NCBI GenBank assembly: GCA_027687465.1
Contig: JAQCQR010000014.1
Location: 1 to 59,081 of the forward strand
Direction: 5' to 3'
Length of the DNA stretch: 59,081 nucleotides
Source of the DNA: Coriobacteriaceae bacterium AF08-21
GTDB lineage: Bacteria > Actinomycetota > Coriobacteriia > Coriobacteriales > Coriobacteriaceae
Shown: in pieces, positions 24,894-32,867 of the stretch
Position numbering within the stretch: position 1 is the stretch's first letter
Layout: the number at the start of each line of letters is the position of its first letter
Made by a program: the position numbers and the translations under genes
Notes under the pieces: model-generated
Databases searched by the model: none
Told to the model about the DNA's origin: nothing
Seen by the model: the letters and a program-made list of their open reading frames with translations, nothing else

Positions 24894-24922
24894 TTGTCGC
24901 AGGCTGTGCTTGCCTGTATAGT
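24894..24922 (+). promoter_or_regulatory. Promoter of the LpdD-isomerase fusion gene
   Basis: TTGTCG (24894-24899) and TATAGT (24917-24922) with a 17-base spacer. The -35 falls in a decayed copy (about 24872-24903) of the 33-bp palindrome family. Confidence 0.55.
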
Positions 24923-24974
24923 CGCAATACAGGTGAAAATGGTCTCAGGTACATTGCGGGCGACAGGAGATCCC

Positions 24975-25922
24975 ATGGGTATGCACACGACAAAGGTTGC
25001 AGCAGGCGAGGGCAAGTTTGCGCTCGAGGCCCAGTTGACGGTGACGCCGCGAGGCATGGCGGTGTACGCCTGCTCGCCGGAGTTCGCGCACCTGGGCGCC
25101 ACGGCGCAGGCCATTCCGCGCCCCGAGCCCAGCCGCACGGCGACAGTGAGCATCCTGGCTGTTCCGTGCCATCGAGACGAAATTCCGGCGCACGATATCG
25201 CGGCGGCGCTGGCCACGCGCTTTGGCGTGCCGGTCGTTGCGAGCACGGGCTTTCATGTTGAACAGGCGAGCGGGGGCGACCTGCAGCGCGTGCTCGACAC
25301 CACCAAGGAGCTCATCGCCGCGCTCGAGGAGGCCGCAGCCCGCATTCTGCGCGCCGGCTGGGATGAGGGCGGCGCGGGCGCCGAGGTCGTGGCGGTCAAT
25401 GCCGCGACCGGCGAGACGCTTAGCCCCGTCGACCGCATCGATGCCCATGCCGGTGAGGGCATTCTGCATCAGGCATTTCTGACGCTTCTGGTCGAGGGCC
25501 AGGGCGAAGACGCACGCCTGCTGCTCTGTCGTCGCAGTCCGCTCAAACACCTGTGGGGCGGGGTGCTGGCCGATAGCTGTGCCGGCCATCCGCTCCCCGG
25601 GGAGGACGTTGTCGCCGCGACGGCGCGCCGCATCAACGAAGAGCTCGGCATCACGCGCGCACCCGACCAGCTCAAACACCTCGGTCACGTGACCTACCGC
25701 GAGGACCACGGCGACGGCCGCTGCGAGTGCGAATGGTGCGAGGTCTACCTTGCCCATGTTGAGCCGGGCGAGCTGCATATCAACCAAGAGGAGATCTCGG
25801 AAGTGCGCCGCGTGGCCCCGTCCGAGCTTAAAGGCTACCTGCAGGGTCACCCCGAGCAGCTGGCCCCCTGGCTCCGCGAGGCTCTGGAGGTCCCCTCCAT
25901 CCGCGCAGCCCTCGCTATGTGA
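24975..25922 (+). CDS. LpdD-like prenyl-flavin chaperone domain fused to type I IPP isomerase
   Basis: 315 residues in two domains. Residues about 8-115 (GEGKFALEA...HLGATAQAIPRP...STGFHVEQAS) resemble LpdD, the small partner of UbiD-type gallate decarboxylases. Residues about 136-315 align with type I isopentenyl-diphosphate isomerase: AHAGEGILHQAF has His158 and His165, DSCAGHPLPGE has Cys202 and His205, and ECEWCEVY has Glu251 and Glu253. These match E. coli Idi His25, His32, Cys67, His69, Glu114 and Glu116. The Nudix box reads RRINEELG, with Arg after the first Arg as in Idi rather than the Glu of hydrolases. The ATG at 24975 has AGGAGA upstream. The gene stands ahead of UbiD and UbiX genes. 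Inference: the protein makes dimethylallyl diphosphate for prenyl-FMN and helps to deliver the cofactor. An alternative is a Nudix enzyme of other specificity. Confidence 0.87.
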   Translation: MGMHTTKVAAGEGKFALEAQLTVTPRGMAVYACSPEFAHLGATAQAIPRPEPSRTATVSILAVPCHRDEIPAHDIAAALATRFGVPVVASTGFHVEQASGGDLQRVLDTTKELIAALEEAAARILRAGWDEGGAGAEVVAVNAATGETLSPVDRIDAHAGEGILHQAFLTLLVEGQGEDARLLLCRRSPLKHLWGGVLADSCAGHPLPGEDVVAATARRINEELGITRAPDQLKHLGHVTYREDHGDGRCECEWCEVYLAHVEPGELHINQEEISEVRRVAPSELKGYLQGHPEQLAPWLREALEVPSIRAALAM

Positions 25923-25952
25923 AAAAAGACAGTCCCTTTGCCACATCCAAAC

Positions 25953-26016
25953 CGTCACAACATTTGATGAAAATCTCGAAAACGAGGAAAAGCGTCGAAT
26001 GTTGTGACGCTTTTTG
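25953..26016 (+). terminator. Terminator repeat, copy 1
   Basis: A 17-base arm (25953-25969, starting CGTCACAACATTTGATG) pairs with CGTCGAATGTTGTGACG (25993-26009). An inner CTCG-AAAA-CGAG hairpin lies in the loop, and CTTTTTGT follows. Apart from one base, 57 bases are identical to the copy at 30877. It ends the fusion gene's transcript. Confidence 0.85.
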
Positions 26017-26078
26017 TCCAGAGGATCGCTTCTCATCCAAAAATCCCGCTTGACTGTATTGCCACAACACAGCGCAAC

Positions 26079-26111
26079 GTAAGGGGTGTCCGATAACGGG
26101 CGCCCCTTTTT
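26079..26111 (+). terminator. Leader hairpin before the DASS transporter gene
   Basis: GGGGTGTCC and GGGCGCCCC pair over 9 bp (two G-T pairs) around GATAAC, followed by TTTTTAAG. It ends about 55 bases before the transporter start and looks like an intrinsic terminator, so transcription may be attenuated here. No alternative antiterminator fold was found. Confidence 0.6.
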
Positions 26112-26164
26112 AAGTGGCAACGTGGCCGCGAATCCGGAGCGCCCCCAACAAGAAAGGTGGGGAG

Positions 26165-27622
26165 ATGGAAGCGGAAAAGAAGGCGTTTAAGATCACCAAG
26201 CGCGAAATTGGCTTTGTGCTGGGTATCGTTGTCTTTTTGCTGGTGAAGTTTCTTCCTTTGGCGGAGCTGAGCTCGACGGTCGAGCTTACGGTCGGCGGTC
26301 AGACCTGTCTGGCGTTGACGCTCGCCACGGTGGTGTTCTGGGCGTGTGGCGTGGCACAGCCGGGCTTTGTGGGCCTGCTCTATTGCGCGCTGCTCGTTCT
26401 GTTCAAGGTGTGCGTGGACGACACGGGTGCCGCGAGCATCTCGGCGACGGTCGCCTCCACGTTTAGCTCGTGGACCAAAGCCACCATGTGGCTCGTCATC
26501 GGCGCCTACCTCATCGCCAGCGCGGTCAAGGAGTCGGGCCTGGGCGAGCGCATCGCCTATGCGTTTATGCTCAAGTTCGTGCGCGATGCCAAGTCGCTCA
26601 TCATCTCAATCTTCGCGCTCACCTTTGTGCTGTCGCTGCTGATCCCGCATCCGTTCCCCCGCGCCTTCCTCATCCTCGCCGTCGTCTCGGTCATCGCCGA
26701 GTCCGCCGGCTACGGTGACGACGACCGCGGCAAGCTCGGCTTCCTCGTGTTTGCCGCTGCCGCCCCGGGCTCCATGTTCTTCCTGACGGGCGACTCCACG
26801 CTCAACCCGCTCGTTGCGCAGTACAGCGCCGAGGCCGGCGGCATGAGCCCGTCCTTTGTCGACTGGTTCCTGTACATGAGCGTGCCTATGCTGGTCGCGC
26901 TGCTGTGCACCCTGTTCTTGGGCCTCTTCCTCTTTAAGCCCAGCAAGGAGCTCGTCTACGATCGCGAGCAGATCGTGGCCAAGCAGGCCGCGCTCGGCAA
27001 GCTCTCCGTCAAGGAGATCCGCACCATCGTGTGGCTTGTCATCGCCATCGCGCTGTGGCTCGCCGTCTCGGGCGACTATATCGGCTGGGTCACCCTGGCC
27101 ATTGGCGTCGCACTCGCCATGCCCATCATCGGCGAGGTCCTCACTCCCGCCAGCTGGAACGCTGTCGACATCAAGTCCCTCATGTTCCTGACGGCCGCCA
27201 TGGCCGTGGGTTCCGTGGGCGGCGCCACCGGCATGAACGCCTGGATCGCCGACGTCGTGCTTCCCAGCTCCGTGCCCGAGAACATCTTCCTGTTCGCCCT
27301 GCTCGTCGCCGCGCTCTCCATGATCATCCACATGTTCATGGGCTCGGTCATGGCCGTGCTCGGCGTGTGCGTGCCGGCGTTCATCAGCTTTGCGGCCGGC
27401 TCCAGCGTGAGCCCGCTCGCCGTGGCGCTCATCGTCTTCACGTCCATCAACATCCACTACATCCTGCCGTTCCACAACCTGCCGATCCTTATCGGCGAGG
27501 GCAAGGACGCCGGCGGCTACACCTCCAAAGAGGCTATGCGCATGGGCATTCCCCTCACTGTGGTCGTCTTTATCGTCGTGCTGGTCGAGGCCGCCTGGTT
27601 CCACCTCTTTGGCCTGATGTAA
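26165..27622 (+). CDS. DASS/SLC13-family anion transporter
   Basis: 485 residues with about 12 membrane segments. It shows the divalent anion:sodium symporter layout: a repeated hairpin region, PGSMFFLTGDSTLNPLVAQ in the first half and TSINIHYILPFHNLPILIGEGKDAGGYTSKEAMRMG near the end. The ATG at 26165 has AAGGTGG upstream. Family members take up dicarboxylates, sulfate or other organic anions. It lies just before an LpdC-type decarboxylase, so the likely cargo is a hydroxybenzoate; L. plantarum gallate loci use an unrelated permease (GacP). Confidence 0.85.
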   Translation: MEAEKKAFKITKREIGFVLGIVVFLLVKFLPLAELSSTVELTVGGQTCLALTLATVVFWACGVAQPGFVGLLYCALLVLFKVCVDDTGAASISATVASTFSSWTKATMWLVIGAYLIASAVKESGLGERIAYAFMLKFVRDAKSLIISIFALTFVLSLLIPHPFPRAFLILAVVSVIAESAGYGDDDRGKLGFLVFAAAAPGSMFFLTGDSTLNPLVAQYSAEAGGMSPSFVDWFLYMSVPMLVALLCTLFLGLFLFKPSKELVYDREQIVAKQAALGKLSVKEIRTIVWLVIAIALWLAVSGDYIGWVTLAIGVALAMPIIGEVLTPASWNAVDIKSLMFLTAAMAVGSVGGATGMNAWIADVVLPSSVPENIFLFALLVAALSMIIHMFMGSVMAVLGVCVPAFISFAAGSSVSPLAVALIVFTSINIHYILPFHNLPILIGEGKDAGGYTSKEAMRMGIPLTVVVFIVVLVEAAWFHLFGLM

Positions 27623-27629
27623 GCGGTCG

Positions 27630-27742
27630 AGCACTTGGGCTGCAAACAGCCGAGTGCTTGAACCGCGAGTTGCCAAGCGCTCCATCTATAAGCGCTGCGG
27701 CCCCACTACGTTACCCAGCCCGGCGGCACTCCCGTCGCCGGG
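27630..27742 (+). promoter_or_regulatory. Three hairpins in the leader of the UbiD gene
   Basis: AGCACTTGGGCTG with CAGCCGAGTGCT (27630-27659); a repeated self-complementary AGCGCT (27676 and 27691); and CCCGGCG with CGCCGGG (27719-27742), which ends just before the ribosome site GAAAGGAG. None has a T run. They may protect or regulate the downstream message. Confidence 0.45.
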
Positions 27743-27765
27743 CACTCTCCCGAAAGGAGCACGCT

Positions 27766-29253
27766 ATGTCCACTACCGATGCTTCCCAGATTCACGACCT
27801 GCGCTCCGCGCTCGACTTTTTGCGCGAGATGCCGGGCCAGCTGCTCGAGACCGACACTCAGGTCGACCCGGACGCCGAGGTCTCGGGTGTCTATCGTCAC
27901 GTCGGTGCCGGCGGCACCGTTATGCGCCCGACCAAAGAGGGCCCGGCGATGGTCTTCAACAACGTCAAGGGCTTTGACGATGCCAAGGTCTGCATCGGCA
28001 TGCTTGCCAGCCGCAAGCGCGTTGCCGCCCTGCTCGACCTGGACGAGGAGCACCTGGGCCTCGAAATCGGCAAGCGCTTCGAGAACCTGATCGCGCCAGA
28101 GCAGATCGCCGAGGGTGCGCACGTCGACTGCCAGGAGGTCGTGTACAAGGCGACCGACGAGGGCTTTGACCTGCGCAAGATCGTCCCCGCTCCCACCAAC
28201 ACGCCCGTCGACGGCGGCCCCTACATCACCATGGGCCTCGCCTATGGCACGAGCCCCGACGGCTCCCAGTCCGACGTGACCATCCACCGCTTCTCCTGCG
28301 TCGACAAGGACAAGCTCGCCATGTGGATCACCCCCGGCAGCCGTCACCTTGGCGCGTTCTTTGACGAGTACTGCCAGCGCGGCGAGGACATGCCCATCTC
28401 CATCTCCATCGGCCTGGACCCCGCCGTGTACATGTGCTGCGGCTTCGAGGCTCCCACCACGCCGCTCGGCTTCAACGAGCTGCAGATCGCCGGCGCCCTG
28501 CGCGGCCACGCCGTCGAGCTTGCCGACTGCGTCACCGTTCCGCAGAAGTGCATTGCCAATGCCGAGTACGTGCTCGAGGGCTATCTCATGCACGACGAGA
28601 CCATCAACGAGGATGTCAACGGCCACGGCTACGCCATGCCCGAGTTCCCCGGCTACACCGGCGGCGCCAAGGTCTGCCCGGTGATCAAGATCACCGCCGT
28701 CACCACGCGCGTCAATCCCATCATGGAGAGCTGCATCGGTCCTTCGCACGAGCACGTTTCCATGGCGGGCATCCCCACCGAGGCTTCCATCTACAAGATG
28801 GTCGAGACCGCTATCCCGGGCCGCCTGCTCAACGTTCACGCCGCCCCCTGCGGCGGCGGCAAGTTCGTTGCCATCATGCAGTTCAAGAAGTCGAGCAAAA
28901 ATGACGAGGGCCGTCAGCGCAACGCCGCCATGCTCGCCTTCTCGGCATTCTCCGAGCTCAAGCACGTCATCCTTGTTGACGAGGATGTCGACATCTTCGA
29001 CATGAGCGACGTGATGTGGGCCATGACCACGCGCTTCCAGGCCGACGTGGACCTCATCACCATCCCCGGCTGCCACTGCCACGTGCTCGACCCGTCCAAC
29101 GACCCCGCGTTCGATCCCACGATCCGCGAGCACGGCATCGCCTGCAAGGCCATCTTCGACTGCACGGTTCCGTTCAACCTCAAGAAGAACTTCATCCGCT
29201 CGCAGTTCATGGAGATCGACAAGGACAAGTGGGCCAAGGAGATTGCTTTCTAG
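27766..29253 (+). CDS. UbiD-family hydroxyarylate decarboxylase, LpdC type
   Basis: 495 residues, the length of Lactobacillus LpdC (gallate/protocatechuate decarboxylase). I recognise LpdC-type blocks: AMPEFPGYTGGAK, GPSHEHVSMAGIPTEASIYKMVE, VHAAPCGGGKF, ILVDEDVDIFDMSDVMWAMTTR, ITIPGCHCHVLDPS and IFDCTVPF. Arg175 (TIHRF) and Glu293 (MPEF) are likely members of the UbiD catalytic Arg/Glu set. It needs prenylated FMN. The ATG at 27766 has GAAAGGAG upstream; the reading frame stays open far upstream, but that part overlaps the transporter gene. It removes CO2 from a phenolic acid without oxidation; gallate, protocatechuate and vanillate are candidates. Confidence 0.92.
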   Translation: MSTTDASQIHDLRSALDFLREMPGQLLETDTQVDPDAEVSGVYRHVGAGGTVMRPTKEGPAMVFNNVKGFDDAKVCIGMLASRKRVAALLDLDEEHLGLEIGKRFENLIAPEQIAEGAHVDCQEVVYKATDEGFDLRKIVPAPTNTPVDGGPYITMGLAYGTSPDGSQSDVTIHRFSCVDKDKLAMWITPGSRHLGAFFDEYCQRGEDMPISISIGLDPAVYMCCGFEAPTTPLGFNELQIAGALRGHAVELADCVTVPQKCIANAEYVLEGYLMHDETINEDVNGHGYAMPEFPGYTGGAKVCPVIKITAVTTRVNPIMESCIGPSHEHVSMAGIPTEASIYKMVETAIPGRLLNVHAAPCGGGKFVAIMQFKKSSKNDEGRQRNAAMLAFSAFSELKHVILVDEDVDIFDMSDVMWAMTTRFQADVDLITIPGCHCHVLDPSNDPAFDPTIREHGIACKAIFDCTVPFNLKKNFIRSQFMEIDKDKWAKEIAF

Positions 29254-29286
29254 TAAGTAGCCCTACCAAGTAGTCAAGGAGTTGTC

Positions 29287-29865
29287 ATGCCTGAGTCTTC
29301 TGTCCGTCCCCGTCGCATCGTCGTTGGCGTTTCAGGCGCCAGCGGTGCCGCGCTGGGCCTTGAGTGCCTCAAATGCCTGCGCCAGGCCGGTGCCGAGTCG
29401 GCGCTTGTCGTCACGCGCGGGGGAGAGATTACCATCGAGCAGGAGCTCGGCATGACGCTCGACGAGTTTGCGTGCCATGCCGATGTGGTCTACGACAACA
29501 AGAACATCGGCGCCGCCATCGCAAGCGGCACCTATCCGGTCGACGGCATGATCGTGGCGCCCTGCTCCATGAAGACGCTCGCCGGCATCGCGAGCGGCTA
29601 CAGCGAAAACCTGTTGCTGCGCGCGGCCGATGTTCAGATGAAAGAGCAGCGCCGCCTGGTGCTCATGGTGCGTGAGACGCCCTTCAGCGCCATTCATGTC
29701 GACAACATGGCGCGCCTTGCGCGCGTACCGGGCGTCATGCTCATGCCGCCCATGCTCACGTTTTACAACGGCCCCGCCACGCTCGATGACGCGGTGCACC
29801 ACATCGCCGCCAAGGCGCTCGAGGCCGTCGGCGTGTCATGCGCAAACTATAAGCGCTGGTCATAG
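29287..29865 (+). CDS. ubiX: UbiX-family flavin prenyltransferase
   Basis: 192 residues, the usual size. Motifs: VVGVSGASGAALGLE at the flavin-phosphate site, APCSMKTLAGIASGYSENLLLRAADV, and LVLMVRETPFSAIHVDNM. UbiX/LpdB proteins join a dimethylallyl group to FMN to give prenyl-FMN for UbiD. It starts 33 bases after the UbiD stop, and the two are clearly one transcript. The prenyl donor it needs may come from the isomerase domain of the fusion protein upstream. Confidence 0.95.
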   Translation: MPESSVRPRRIVVGVSGASGAALGLECLKCLRQAGAESALVVTRGGEITIEQELGMTLDEFACHADVVYDNKNIGAAIASGTYPVDGMIVAPCSMKTLAGIASGYSENLLLRAADVQMKEQRRLVLMVRETPFSAIHVDNMARLARVPGVMLMPPMLTFYNGPATLDDAVHHIAAKALEAVGVSCANYKRWS

Positions 29866-29897
29866 GCGTCTTTAGGGTAGGATACGAGTAGTGTTTG

Positions 29898-29929
29898 AGC
29901 CCGCTGCCCCTGTGGGCGGCGGGCTTTGT
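29898..29929 (+). terminator. Terminator after ubiX
   Basis: AGCCCGC and GCGGGCT close a hairpin with inner GCCC/GGGC pairs and a short CTGT loop, followed by TTGTG. It lies 32 bases after the ubiX stop and separates it from the MerR gene. Confidence 0.65.
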
Positions 29930-29957
29930 GCGCTAAAAGGATGTGTCAGGAGGACTT

Positions 29958-30821
29958 ATGCAGACGGGCATGTATGCGATTAGCGAGATGGCGAGCTTGT
30001 TCAATGTTTCGCGCCAAACGCTCATCTACTACGACAAGATCGGCCTGTTTAAGCCCGCCGTGGTCAACGAAAAAGGCTACCGCTTCAATTCGCCCACGCA
30101 GATCCCGCTCATGCGTCTGATTTGCATGCTGCGCGACCTGGGGCTCGAACTCGACGAGATCGACCGCCTAACCTCGACGTTCGACATTGGCGAGATGACC
30201 GATCACCTGCGCTCGCGGGTGCAGGCGCTCGATGAACAGATCGCTGAGCTCAAAGCCGAGCGCGCGAGCGTACAGGAGCGTCTAAGCTTTTACGACGAGG
30301 CGGTTTACTGGCGCGAGCGCGAGGGCAAGCCGGAGCTCAAGCAATTCGAGCGCCGCTACGTGGTCTTTGAGGAGTTTCCGGGCGATATAGAGCGCGGCCG
30401 CTCGATGCTTCACCCCACGCTCATGCGGGCAATCCTGCGCATGCGTGCGCTGACGGGCACGCGTCCCATGCGCGGCTGGGGCGCCATGCTGCGTCGCGAG
30501 GCGCTGCATTCCGACGACCCCGTCGCCGGCGCCGGCTCCTTTGCCGTGCTACCGCGCGGTGTCGAGGAGCTGCTGCCGAGCGATCCCGCCGAGCTGGCAG
30601 AGATCGGCATCGAAGTGCTGCCCGAGGGCACATATCTGTGCATGAGCCGCTGGGGCATGCCGTACGAGCCCGAGGGCATCCGCGCCGTCGTGGCCTGCAT
30701 GGACAAGCACGCGCTCCAGCCCGTTGGCAACGCCTTCGACTTTTGCTACCTCGATACTACGAGCTACGACGAGTCCCACCAAGAGGACTTTTGCTGCATC
30801 CAAATCCCCGTCGCCCTCTAG
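29958..30821 (+). CDS. MerR-family regulator with GyrI-like effector domain
   Basis: 287 residues. The MerR HTH and wing are clear (YAISEMASLFNVSRQTLIYYDKIGLFKPAVVNEKGYR), followed by a dimerisation helix (RSRVQALDEQIAELKAERASVQERL). The remainder, about 150 residues, fits the BmrR/GyrI-type small-molecule binding fold. AGGAGG precedes the ATG at 29958. It ends the decarboxylase locus and may sense the aromatic acid. The activated promoter was not identified. Confidence 0.88.
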   Translation: MQTGMYAISEMASLFNVSRQTLIYYDKIGLFKPAVVNEKGYRFNSPTQIPLMRLICMLRDLGLELDEIDRLTSTFDIGEMTDHLRSRVQALDEQIAELKAERASVQERLSFYDEAVYWREREGKPELKQFERRYVVFEEFPGDIERGRSMLHPTLMRAILRMRALTGTRPMRGWGAMLRREALHSDDPVAGAGSFAVLPRGVEELLPSDPAELAEIGIEVLPEGTYLCMSRWGMPYEPEGIRAVVACMDKHALQPVGNAFDFCYLDTTSYDESHQEDFCCIQIPVAL

Positions 30822-30853
30822 ATGTGACAAGGGGACTGCTCCTTCGTCACATT
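30822..30853. repeat. 33-bp palindrome family, imperfect copy
   Basis: ATGTGACAAGGGGA and TCCTTCGTCACAT around a short centre, beginning on the base after the merR stop plus one. Confidence 0.7.
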
Positions 30854-30876
30854 CGTGGTGTGGCTGCTGCCCAAAC

Positions 30877-30940
30877 CGTCACAACATTCGATGAAAATCT
30901 CGAAAACGAGGAAAAGCGTCGAATGTTGTGACGCTTTTCC
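30877..30940 (+). terminator. Terminator repeat, copy 2
   Basis: Nearly identical to the element at 25953: arms 30877-30893 and 30917-30933, inner CTCG-AAAA-CGAG, then CTTTTCC. It ends the merR transcript. The two copies bracket the transporter-UbiD-UbiX-MerR segment. Confidence 0.85.
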
Positions 30941-31022
30941 TGTCTGTGCCGGCGAGCTCCCGTGTCATCTGGGGGTATAAGGCTAGCAAGTGTTTATTTG
31001 CGAGGCCAAGGGGGCGCCCCGT

Positions 31023-31892
31023 ATGGATATCGATAACTTTGAATGGTGGTATAGCGAGGGCGAGGCTCCGGACGAGGAGTGGGACGAGCCCGCGCCGCGT
31101 GACGTGTCGAGCGACGAGGACGAGACCGGCAGCGATGCTGCTGTCGAGCCTGACGCCGCCTCCGATGCCGCCGAGCCCCTGACCTTTGAGCAGGCTTGGG
31201 CCCAGGCTGAGGCCGACGAGGCAAAGGCCGATGCCACGGCCACACTGGGTGAGCCAGCCGACATGTCCATCTCGCCGGCAAAGACCCCGCAGCCGCGTCA
31301 CACTATCGATCCCGACAGCACGGCATCCTTCAGCATTCTCGACGTGCCCTCGCAGGGTGCCCAGGCGCCTGCGCCCACACATCGCCCCGACCTGGCTCGC
31401 GAGGAGGACGCGGGCCGTCGCTCTCCGCTCGGCCCCATCCTCATCGCCTTCATGGCCGGCGTTATCGCATGCTCGGTAATTGGAAACGTCTGGAGCCATG
31501 TTGAACAACAACGAAAAGACGCCGCCAAGGTCGAGATGTCCGTCGAACAATCGCTCAGCCGCACGCGCTCGGTGCATGTATCGGTCGAGGTCAAGGACGG
31601 CGCGACGTGGGACACCGCGCGCGGCGACAGCCAGATGCTCGTCCATATCGTGGGTCGCACGCTCAAGGGGCAAGCGATCGACGAGTACCAATACGTCAAT
31701 TCCGAAGGTGGCGGCATCGAGCTCAAGCCCGGCGACTACGAGCTCACGGTCGATGAGCCGCCCGTCGCCACCGACGGCACGCGTTACCGTGCCTCAAAGC
31801 GCATGGTTCCGGTGAGTTTTAATTCACAGGCGCCCGATACGGTCGATAGCACGCCGCAGGGCGGGTTTGACCTTTACGCTATTGCTCAATAA
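31023..31892 (+). CDS. Acidic single-pass membrane protein, function unknown
   Basis: 289 residues. Residues 1-130 are strongly acidic and Pro/Ala-rich, probably disordered and cytoplasmic. One transmembrane helix (about 136-158, LGPILIAFMAGVIACSVIG) precedes an outer domain of about 130 residues with a beta-rich pattern (VHVSVEVKDGATWDT, GDYELTVDEPPVATDG). AAGGGGG stands ahead of the ATG at 31023. I do not recognise the family. It stands alone between a terminator and an epimerase gene. Confidence 0.7.
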   Translation: MDIDNFEWWYSEGEAPDEEWDEPAPRDVSSDEDETGSDAAVEPDAASDAAEPLTFEQAWAQAEADEAKADATATLGEPADMSISPAKTPQPRHTIDPDSTASFSILDVPSQGAQAPAPTHRPDLAREEDAGRRSPLGPILIAFMAGVIACSVIGNVWSHVEQQRKDAAKVEMSVEQSLSRTRSVHVSVEVKDGATWDTARGDSQMLVHIVGRTLKGQAIDEYQYVNSEGGGIELKPGDYELTVDEPPVATDGTRYRASKRMVPVSFNSQAPDTVDSTPQGGFDLYAIAQ

Positions 31893-31971
31893 CTGCACCT
31901 GTCGCTCAACCCCGCCGCCAAGAGTGGGACAATAGCCCTCGACACCGTTGTTTACTATTGGAGGAAGTAGC

Positions 31972-32865
31972 ATGTCCACCGTCACTACCATCAAGCGCGG
32001 CGGCCTCACCGCGGCCATCGATTCCATGGGTGCCCAGCTCACGAGCCTTGCCCTCAACGGCAACGAGTATCTGTGGCAGGGCGATCCCACCTTTTGGGGC
32101 AAGCATGCGCCCATCCTGTTCCCCATTGTGGGCTCGCTGCGCAACAACACGGCAACGTCTGCGGCCGGCACCTGCGAGATGCCGCGCCACGGACTCGCGC
32201 GCATCGTCGAGCACAAGCTGGTCGAGGTTTCGGAGGACGGCTCCTCGGTAACGTACGAGATCACCGATACGCCCGAGTCGCTCAAGGCCTTTCCGTTTCA
32301 CTTTAAGCTCAACATGACCTATGCCCTGACCGGCGACGCCACGCTTACCCAGACCTTTGCCGTTACGAACACCGGCGACGTGGACCTGCCGTTCTCGGTG
32401 GGCGGCCACCCCGCATTTAACGTGCCCGCCCCCGGTGCCGAGGACGAGGTATTCGAGGATTACGAGCTGGCGTTTACCGAGGCCTGGACGAACGAGGCTC
32501 CCATCATCACGCCCGACGGTCTCATGACGTTCGAGGGTAGCTACAAGGCTCCCGATAACTCGGACGTGCTGCCCATCACGCACCGCAGCTTCGATAACGA
32601 TGCCATCATGTTCACCGATACTCCGGGCTCCACGCTCACGCTGCGCGGCCGCAAGTCGGGCCACGGCGTCAAGATCGACTTTGAGGGCTTTAAGTACATC
32701 GGCGTGTGGTCTGCCGCCAACGACGCTCCGTTTATGGCGCTCGAGCCCTGGACCGGCCACACCACCATGGACACCGAGGACGATGTCTTTGAGCACAAGG
32801 TCAACACCATCACGTTGGCACCGGGCGCTACCGACATCCGTTCCTTTAGCGTCACCCTGCTCTAG
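31972..32865 (+). CDS. Aldose 1-epimerase family protein (LacX-like)
   Basis: 297 residues. The family fold is indicated by LTSLALNGNEYLWQGDP, APILFPIVGSLRNN, MPRHGLAR (active-site His), VGGHPAFNVP (second His) and the late LEPWTGH. These enzymes interconvert alpha and beta anomers of hexoses, or hexose-6-phosphates in the YeaD group. TTGGAGG precedes the ATG at 31972. It is monocistronic, ended by the terminator hairpin of repeat element copy 2. Confidence 0.88.
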   Translation: MSTVTTIKRGGLTAAIDSMGAQLTSLALNGNEYLWQGDPTFWGKHAPILFPIVGSLRNNTATSAAGTCEMPRHGLARIVEHKLVEVSEDGSSVTYEITDTPESLKAFPFHFKLNMTYALTGDATLTQTFAVTNTGDVDLPFSVGGHPAFNVPAPGAEDEVFEDYELAFTEAWTNEAPIITPDGLMTFEGSYKAPDNSDVLPITHRSFDNDAIMFTDTPGSTLTLRGRKSGHGVKIDFEGFKYIGVWSAANDAPFMALEPWTGHTTMDTEDDVFEHKVNTITLAPGATDIRSFSVTLL

Positions 32866-32867
32866 AG

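Noticed and set aside
25414..25922. Plain Nudix hydrolase label for the C-terminal domain of the fusion
   Set aside because: The Nudix box lacks the usual Arg-Glu pair, while the IPP isomerase Cys, His and Glu residues are all in place.
26011..26164. Riboswitch or T-box before the DASS transporter
   Set aside because: The leader is short, and I see no specifier, no known aptamer consensus and no competing antiterminator, only a simple hairpin.
27031..27765. Upstream extension of the UbiD reading frame
   Set aside because: It overlaps the DASS transporter gene in another frame, reads as Arg/His-rich noise, and the ATG at 27766 has a strong ribosome site and LpdC-like length.
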